Positions 6,575 through 10,834 of a DNA stretch of 10,834 nucleotides are shown here, piece by piece. The first letter of the stretch is position 1. Every line of letters begins with the position of its first letter. The stretch lies in contig CBDURC010000099.1 in assembly GCA_965369635.1 (NCBI GenBank), forward strand, positions 1-10,834, in the 5' to 3' direction. Source of the stretch: UBA3071 sp965369635 (lineage in GTDB: Bacteria > Chloroflexota > Anaerolineae > UBA3071). The notes under the pieces were generated by a model. That model had not been told where the DNA came from. It worked only from the letters and a program-made list of their open reading frames with translations, and searched no databases. The translations under genes and the position numbers were made by a program.

Positions 6575-7774
6575 ATGGACACAACACAACTGACTCAGAT
6601 GGTCAACTGGCTGGACGAGGAACTGCGCCGCGAGCGGGTTGGGATCACCAAGCTGCAGCAACTGGTGGAGCGGCAGACGGGTGAACTCAGCGAGCAATCG
6701 CGACAGGTCAAGGACCTGGAAGGCCGTCTTGCCAATACCCAAGCACAGCTCGCCAAGTTCGCTCGACTGGATGAAACCCTTCAGCAGTTCAAGAACGAAG
6801 TAGTGCTTTTGCTCGACAAGCGGGATGAGCAGCGCCGCAAAGCGCAGCGGGAGACGGTACGGCTGCGCATGGCGGAACGCGAAGCACAGTCCAAGACCAT
6901 GGGCGAAGTACGCAGGGAGTTGCAGGATTTGCCTCGATACGAGGAGCAACTGCGGCTTCGTGAGGCGGAGGATCGCCGTCTTGGGGGATTGCTGATGAGC
7001 TTGCGTCACGAGGTCACCGCTATGAGCAAGGACTTCGACGAGCGGGCTCGCAATCTGTCCTACCTGACAGAGCAGCGTGCCTACGACAACAAGCGCATCG
7101 CCGGTCTGCAAGAGGAGAACCTGACGCTCCTCAAGCGCACTGAGAAGCAAGACAGCAGGTTGAAGTCGTTGGAGGACAGAACCCAGCGTCACGAGCGCCA
7201 CGTTCAGGAACTGCTGCAATTCAAGACCAATCTGAAGCGAGAGCAAACGGAGTGGATGGAGAGCCAACGGGTGGCTCATGAACGGCGCAAGCGAGAGATG
7301 ACCCAGTGGCGGGAGGAAGTGGAAGCGCACCGTCAAGAGGTGCGCAACCTGTCGGACCACATGCAGGAGTTCAACGAAGCGGCTCAGGCCGGGCGGCAGA
7401 CGATGGTCATGCTGGAGACCTTCCAGGAACAGCTCCGGCGGGATCAGAATCAGATAGCGGAACTGCAGCGGTTGGCCGAGGAGCGTCAGCGCAAGGAGCT
7501 GGAGGCATGGCAGGGAGATGACGAGAAGCGCTGGAAGAAACACGAGTTGCAGTGGGAGCATCAATGGAAGGAGCAGTACCAGCGCCACAACGAGCTGATG
7601 ACGCGGCTCGCGTCGCTGGAAGATGAGATCAACGCGCTACAGCAACAGTTGGCTGGTCTGTGGCGTCTACGAGAAGTGGAGAACGCCCACCGGCTGGCCG
7701 AATTGCAGCGCTGGCAAAGTGAGTTCGAGAAGGCGGTCGGTGAGCGGGACAGCCTGATGCGGAAACGGAGATGA
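6575..7774 (+). CDS. Long coiled-coil protein of unknown function
   Basis: A 399-residue protein made almost wholly of charged, helical sequence rich in Glu, Arg, Gln and Leu. There are few glycines or prolines, no signal peptide and no membrane segment. The only helix-breaking spots I see are near LQDLPRYEEQ (about residue 115) and WQGDDEKRW (about 315). Heptad-like patterns such as LQQLVERQTGELSEQSRQ suggest extended coiled coils, so a rod-shaped cytoplasmic structural or scaffold protein is inferred. I recognise no catalytic motif, and there is no ATPase head that would make it SMC-like. The ATG at 6575 has AAGGA 8 nt upstream; the ATG at 6566 overlaps that site and is less likely. It has its own promoter. 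The stop codon is the start of an 81-bp palindromic repeat, beyond which selB begins on the same strand. Confidence 0.8.
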   Translation: MDTTQLTQMVNWLDEELRRERVGITKLQQLVERQTGELSEQSRQVKDLEGRLANTQAQLAKFARLDETLQQFKNEVVLLLDKRDEQRRKAQRETVRLRMAEREAQSKTMGEVRRELQDLPRYEEQLRLREAEDRRLGGLLMSLRHEVTAMSKDFDERARNLSYLTEQRAYDNKRIAGLQEENLTLLKRTEKQDSRLKSLEDRTQRHERHVQELLQFKTNLKREQTEWMESQRVAHERRKREMTQWREEVEAHRQEVRNLSDHMQEFNEAAQAGRQTMVMLETFQEQLRRDQNQIAELQRLAEERQRKELEAWQGDDEKRWKKHELQWEHQWKEQYQRHNELMTRLASLEDEINALQQQLAGLWRLREVENAHRLAELQRWQSEFEKAVGERDSLMRKRR

Positions 7775-7851
7775 AGTCAGCGGAGAAGCGGAAAGAGCGG
7801 AAAGGTAGGGGGCATTCGGCTTGTTCCGCTGTTCCGCTGACCATTCAGGCC
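7771..7851. repeat. 81-bp palindromic repeat, copy 1 (coiled-coil gene to selB)
   Basis: The shared segment starts at ATGAAGTCAGCGG, whose TGA is the stop codon of the coiled-coil gene, and ends at CCATTCAGGCC. The palindromic part is 7776-7841. GTCAGCGGA and the spaced AGCGGA units on the left pair with TCCGCTGAC and TCCGCT units on the right, around a loop near GGTAGGGGG. It matches copy 2 except for a few changes and a one-base length difference. It would form a stable hairpin in the mRNA between two genes. There is no T-run after it, so REP-like mRNA stabilisation or processing is at least as likely as termination. Confidence 0.8.
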
Positions 7852-7880
7852 CGGAGATGATGAGGAGAGGCGACTGACCC

Positions 7881-9842
7881 ATGCGCGTTATCGGCACGGC
7901 GGGGCACGTAGACCACGGCAAGTCGAGGCTCGTGCTGGCTCTCACGGGTATTGACCCCGACCGTCTGCCCGAAGAGAAAGCACGGGAGATGACCATTGAC
8001 CTCGGCTTTGCCTGGCTGACGCTGCCCAGCGGCGAGCAGGTCGGCGTGGTGGACGTGCCTGGGCACATTGACTTTATCAAGAACATGCTGGCCGGGATCG
8101 GCGGCATTGACGCGGCCCTCTTCGTCGTGGCTGCTGACGAGGGAGTCATGCCCCAGACGCGGGAGCACCTGGCGATCCTCGACCTCTTGGACGTACCTGC
8201 CGGTGTAGTGGCTCTCACCAAAACGGACCTGGTGCAGGAGCCCGAGTGGCTGGAGCTTGTCCAGGAGGAGGTGAGCGAACTGCTGGCCGGCACCTGCCTG
8301 TCCGTCGCGCCCGTAGTGCCGGTCTCCGCTCGTACGGGCGAGGGGTTGCCCCGGTTACTGGAGGCGCTGGAGACCGTGCTGGAGAACGCACCGCCGCGGC
8401 GAGACATGGGGCGGCCGCGCCTGTCCATTGACCGTGTGTTCACCGTGGCTGGCTTCGGAACCGTCGTCACCGGCACCCTCAGCGATGGCACCTTGGAGGT
8501 CGGCCAGGAGGTGGAGATCGTGCCCCGCTTGGGGCGGGGCGGGCCTGGCGGAGTGCGGGCACGCATCCGCGGCCTGCAGACGCACAAGCGCAAGATCGAG
8601 CGGGCCGTGCCTGGTAGCCGCGTGGCCATCAACCTCAGCGGTGTGCGCACCGCACAACTCCAGCGCGGCCTGGTGGTCACCTTGCCGGGCCTGCTCCGCC
8701 CCACGCAGCTTGTGGACCTGCGGCTGCGGCTGCTGCCTGATGCTCCTGCCCCGCTCAAACACAGCCAGGAGGTGGACTTCTTCTGCGGCGCGGCCGAGGT
8801 GGTGGCCCGCACCCGCTTGCTGGATGCGGAGGTGATCCCATTGGGTGGCGAGGGGTGGGTGCAGGTCCGTCTCCGTGAGCCGGTGGCTGTAGCTGCTGGC
8901 GATCGCTTCATCCTGCGGCAGCCTTCCCCGAGTCGCACGCTGGGAGGCGGGCGGGTGGTCAACCCTCACCCGAAGCGGCACCACCGCCGCTTCCGCCACG
9001 AGACCATCGCCCGCCTGGAGACACTGGCCCGCGGCCAGCCGGAGGACGTCCTGCTGCAGGCGCTGCAGGAGCGGGAACCTGGCGGTGCACGAGAGGCAGT
9101 GGCCGCAAGCGGATTGGGAGGAGCGGCCATTGGTGCGCTGGACAAATTGCTGTCCACAGGGCAACTATCGTTCCTCGGCGTGAGCGAGGAAGTGGTACGC
9201 GCAGCGCAGGCGGTGGCGAGCAACCGCTACCTGGTGTCGTCCGCAGGGTGGCAGCATCTGAAGCAGAGGCTGCAGTCCGTGTTGGTTGACTACCATAACC
9301 AGCACCCGCTGCGATTGGGCATGCCCCGCGAAGAGCTGAAGAGCCGGCTGCAACCGCGCCGTGCGTGGCCGGGCAGGCTGTTCAACGAGCTGGTCGGCCG
9401 GGCTGTGGCTGAAGGGGTTGTGGTCGAGGCGGAAGAGTTCATCCGCACTGCCGCTCACGTGGTGCGTTTCTCTCCGGAGCAACAGAAGCAGGTGGATGCC
9501 CTTCTCGGCCGTTTCCGCGCCCAGCCTTACACGCCCCCTTCGGTGGCGGAGGCCACGGTCAGCCTCGCCCCAAGCGGGGCCAGCATCGGCCCCGACGTGC
9601 TCCAGGCCCTGATCGAGGCCAAGACGCTTACGCGGGTCAATGAGGGTGTTCTCTTCTTGGCTGAGACCTACCATGAGATGGTGGAGCGGATAGTGGCGCA
9701 TCTGCGGTCCGAGGGGAGCATCACGGTGGCTCAGGTGCGAGATATGTTCGCAACCAGCCGCAAGTACGCTCTGCCGCTCATGGAGCACCTGGACGAGCGG
9801 AGGGTGACCCGTCGGGTGGGCGACAAGCGAGTGTTGCGTTGA
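7881..9842 (+). CDS. selB: Selenocysteine-specific translation elongation factor SelB
   Basis: A 653-residue GTPase that brings selenocysteinyl-tRNA(Sec) to ribosomes at UGA codons marked by a SECIS hairpin. The N-terminal GTPase motifs are GHVDHGKS (8-15), MTIDLGF (37-43), DVPGH (58-62) and TKTD (113-116), a SelB-style variant of NKxD. Domains II and III follow, with ARIRGLQTHKRK typical of the family. The C-terminal third has the winged-helix repeats that bind SECIS RNA, ending in a last wing rich in Arg/Lys. Length is slightly above the usual 610-640. Two short extra segments, at about 215-223 and 562-567, coincide with copies of a 19-bp palindromic repeat. Glu36 stands where the RG(I/M)T segment normally has Gly. 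An in-frame TGA at 7875-7877 fixes the ATG at 7881. Its stop overlaps birA. Selenoproteins, selA and selC must lie elsewhere. Confidence 0.95.
   Translation: MRVIGTAGHVDHGKSRLVLALTGIDPDRLPEEKAREMTIDLGFAWLTLPSGEQVGVVDVPGHIDFIKNMLAGIGGIDAALFVVAADEGVMPQTREHLAILDLLDVPAGVVALTKTDLVQEPEWLELVQEEVSELLAGTCLSVAPVVPVSARTGEGLPRLLEALETVLENAPPRRDMGRPRLSIDRVFTVAGFGTVVTGTLSDGTLEVGQEVEIVPRLGRGGPGGVRARIRGLQTHKRKIERAVPGSRVAINLSGVRTAQLQRGLVVTLPGLLRPTQLVDLRLRLLPDAPAPLKHSQEVDFFCGAAEVVARTRLLDAEVIPLGGEGWVQVRLREPVAVAAGDRFILRQPSPSRTLGGGRVVNPHPKRHHRRFRHETIARLETLARGQPEDVLLQALQEREPGGAREAVAASGLGGAAIGALDKLLSTGQLSFLGVSEEVVRAAQAVASNRYLVSSAGWQHLKQRLQSVLVDYHNQHPLRLGMPREELKSRLQPRRAWPGRLFNELVGRAVAEGVVVEAEEFIRTAAHVVRFSPEQQKQVDALLGRFRAQPYTPPSVAEATVSLAPSGASIGPDVLQALIEAKTLTRVNEGVLFLAETYHEMVERIVAHLRSEGSITVAQVRDMFATSRKYALPLMEHLDERRVTRRVGDKRVLR
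8522..8546. repeat. 19-bp GC-rich palindrome inside selB, copy B
   Basis: GCCCCGCTTGGGGCGGGGC at 8522-8540 is identical to the core in the intergenic 76-bp repeat, in reverse orientation; the match runs to 8546 (25 bp). Here it is read as Pro-Arg-Leu-Gly-Arg-Gly-Gly-Pro, which breaks the usual step from VEIVP to RARIRGLQ in domain II. The stem is GCCCCGC/GCGGGGC with loop TTGGG. Confidence 0.75.
9562..9580. repeat. 19-bp GC-rich palindrome inside selB, copy C
   Basis: GCCTCGCCCCAAGCGGGGC matches the intergenic copy in the same orientation at 18 of 19 positions. Here it is read as Leu-Ala-Pro-Ser-Gly-Ala, between winged-helix elements of SelB. The reading strand and frame differ from the copies at 8522 and 9902. 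Confidence 0.6.
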
Positions 9843-10678
9843 GCAAGCTGTCGGCGGCGATGATTCAGACGGCCTTGACCACCGCCTGGCTGGGGCGGCC
9901 AGCCCCGCTTGGGGCGGGGCCAGTGCACTACTTCGCCCGTGTTGGCTCGACCAACGACGTAGGCCGCGAACTGGCCCGCGGCGGCGCGGCAGAGGGGACC
10001 CTGATCATCGCCGAGGAGCAGACCCTTGGCAAGGGGCGTCTGGGGCGGCGCTGGTGGGCACCGCCTGGCTCCTGCCTGCTGCTCTCGCTGATCTTCCACC
10101 CGCCTCTGGCTCCAGCACAAGCGCAGCAACTGACCATGATCGCCGGGCTGGCCTGTGCCGAGGCGGTGGAAGCGCAGACCGGTCTCCGCCCGGGGCTGAA
10201 GTGGCCCAACGATCTGGTGCTGGAAGACAAGAAGCTGGCGGGAATCCTCACCGAGTTGGAGACGGAAGGGGAACAGCTCGTTTCTGCCGTGGTGGGCGTC
10301 GGCCTCAACGTCAACGTGGACTTCCGGCTGCAGGCCGATGCCGAATTGCAGCGTACTGCTATCGGGCTTTCGCAGGTGCTGGGAGCGCCGGTGGATCGCC
10401 TGTCCCTACTCAATAAACTGCTGGTGCGGTTGGAGCAACGCTACGAACGGCTGCGGGTGGGGAAGTCGCCTCATGCGGAGTGGGCTGCGCGCCTGGTGAC
10501 GTTGGGGCGCACTGTGCGGGTTACGACCCTCTCCCCCTCCTTCCCCCTGCCAGGGAGAGAGAGTGTGCTGGAGGGCGAGGCCGTGGGAGTGGACGCCGAC
10601 GGCGCGCTGCTGCTGCAACTGCCTGACGGTCACCAGGAGCGAGTGCTGGCCGGGGATGTGACGTTGCGCGAGACATGA
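9839..10678 (+). CDS. birA: Biotin--[acetyl-CoA-carboxylase] ligase (short form without DNA-binding domain)
   Basis: A 279-residue biotin protein ligase that makes biotinyl-AMP and transfers biotin to the lysine of carboxyl carrier proteins. STND (37-40) opens the catalytic domain. GKGRLGRRW (64-72) is the biotin/AMP loop, a variant of GRGRRG. KWPND (121-125), the catalytic Lys132 in KLAGIL, and GVGLNVN (153-159) all match the family. The C-terminal SH3-like domain ends in GEAVGVDADGALLLQLPDG. There is no N-terminal winged helix, so it is a class I ligase with no repressor role. The start is TTG at 9839, within a TTGA overlap with the selB stop, which points to translational coupling. Two extra segments look repeat-derived: APLGAGP (22-28) before the catalytic core, and about 231-242 in the C-terminal domain. 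The stop codon lies in another palindromic repeat. Confidence 0.94.
   Translation: MSKLSAAMIQTALTTAWLGRPAPLGAGPVHYFARVGSTNDVGRELARGGAAEGTLIIAEEQTLGKGRLGRRWWAPPGSCLLLSLIFHPPLAPAQAQQLTMIAGLACAEAVEAQTGLRPGLKWPNDLVLEDKKLAGILTELETEGEQLVSAVVGVGLNVNVDFRLQADAELQRTAIGLSQVLGAPVDRLSLLNKLLVRLEQRYERLRVGKSPHAEWAARLVTLGRTVRVTTLSPSFPLPGRESVLEGEAVGVDADGALLLQLPDGHQERVLAGDVTLRET
9902..9920. repeat. 19-bp GC-rich palindrome inside birA, copy D
   Basis: An exact copy of GCCCCGCTTGGGGCGGGGC, in the orientation of the first selB copy but shifted by one reading frame, so it encodes Ala-Pro-Leu-Gly-Ala-Gly-Pro. It sits between the first helix (TAWLGR) and VHYF of BirA, where the family normally has only a short link. 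It begins 63 bp after the TTG start. Confidence 0.75.
10528..10560. repeat. Inverted repeat in the C-terminal domain of birA
   Basis: CTCTCCC (10529-10535) pairs with GGGAGAG (10553-10559) across a pyrimidine-rich loop. It encodes about 12 residues (LSPSFPLPGRES, 231-242) between VRVTT and VLEGEAVGVD, where BirA proteins usually have a tight turn. The run of Pro and Ser and the DNA symmetry suggest a second palindromic repeat landed in frame. No exact second copy occurs here. Confidence 0.5.
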
Positions 10679-10756
10679 AGTCAGCGGAGAAGCGGAAAGA
10701 GCGGAAAGGTAGGGGGTCATTCCGCTTGTTCCGCTGCTGCGCTGACCATTCAGGCC
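10675..10756. repeat. 81-bp palindromic repeat family, copy 2 (after birA)
   Basis: This copy is nearly identical to the one at 7771-7851 and is placed the same way: its ATGAAGTCAGCGG start contains the TGA stop codon of birA. The palindrome spans 10680-10746 and the shared tail CCATTCAGGCC ends at 10756. One base longer in the loop than copy 1. Confidence 0.85.
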
Positions 10757-10764
10757 TCAGCAAC

Positions 10765-10834
10765 GTCAGCGGACGGAGCGGGAGAAGCGGAAAGAGCGGA
10801 AAGGTAGGGGGTCATTCCGCTTGTTCCGCTGTTC
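10765..10834. repeat. 81-bp palindromic repeat family, copy 3 (cut by window end)
   Basis: It starts with GTCAGCGGA and carries an extra CGGAGCGGGAG-like stretch in the left arm. From 10781 to 10831 it is identical over 51 bases to 10686-10736 of copy 2, giving a 95-bp offset. It forms a tandem pair with copy 2; the right arm continues beyond the window. No gene is visible from 10679 to the end. Confidence 0.8.

Noticed and set aside
7667..8962. A 431-codon minus-strand ORF opposite selB
   Set aside because: It is very rich in Arg, Ser, Thr and Pro, as expected from the antisense of a GC-rich gene, and selB on the other strand is unmistakable.
7771..10834. The three near-identical repeats as a CRISPR array
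   Set aside because: Copies lie kilobases apart or in a two-unit tandem, are about 80 bp, are strongly palindromic throughout and have no regular spacers or cas genes.
10679..10834. A tRNA or small RNA gene after birA
   Set aside because: The structure is explained by the palindromic repeats; I saw no tRNA arms or conserved loop bases.

Overview
The window is GC-rich bacterial chromosome with seven protein genes (the first cut by the left edge) and an unusually dense set of short palindromic repeats. Protein style points to a Chloroflexota bacterium, perhaps Anaerolineae-like: a glycolipid-type GT4 glucosyltransferase, a short-chain polyprenyl synthase, a lipoprotein with Reg_prop beta-propeller repeats, SelB and a short BirA. 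The many palindromic repeats between and inside genes fit the same guess. The taxonomy is inferred from family resemblance and no marker gene proves it.

Layout. Positions 1-1080 (+) hold the 3' part of the GT4 gene. It converges on a minus-strand pair: a lipoprotein with a seven-bladed propeller (2270-4384), then a geranylgeranyl/farnesyl-type diphosphate synthase (1115-2140). The 129 bp between these two genes holds a 102-bp near-palindrome flanked by 8-bp direct repeats. Removing the element and one repeat leaves a 19-nt gap, so it looks like a MITE-like insertion that split a tight operon. Positions 4385-4857 form a divergent intergenic region with three repeats and a candidate promoter. 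On the plus strand follow histidine ammonia-lyase hutH (4858-6468), a promoter with an extended -10, a 399-residue coiled-coil protein of unknown function (6575-7774), an 81-bp hairpin repeat, selB (7881-9842), and birA (9839-10678, TTG start overlapping the selB stop). After birA come two more copies of the 81-bp repeat, the last cut by the window end.

How the genes relate. The GT4 enzyme and the prenyl synthase both serve membrane lipid chemistry but converge, so they are not one operon. SelB delivers selenocysteinyl-tRNA to ribosomes, which implies selenoproteins elsewhere in the genome. BirA attaches biotin to carboxyl carrier proteins and is translationally coupled to SelB without an obvious functional link. 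hutH stands alone, with no other hut gene in view.

The main point of interest is the repeats. A 19-bp GC-rich palindrome occurs four times, three of them inside genes (twice in selB, once in birA), read in different frames or orientations so that it encodes unrelated peptides. birA and hutH, and possibly the propeller gene, carry further extra segments that look repeat-derived. This resembles, by analogy only, the Rickettsia palindromic elements that insert in frame into protein genes.
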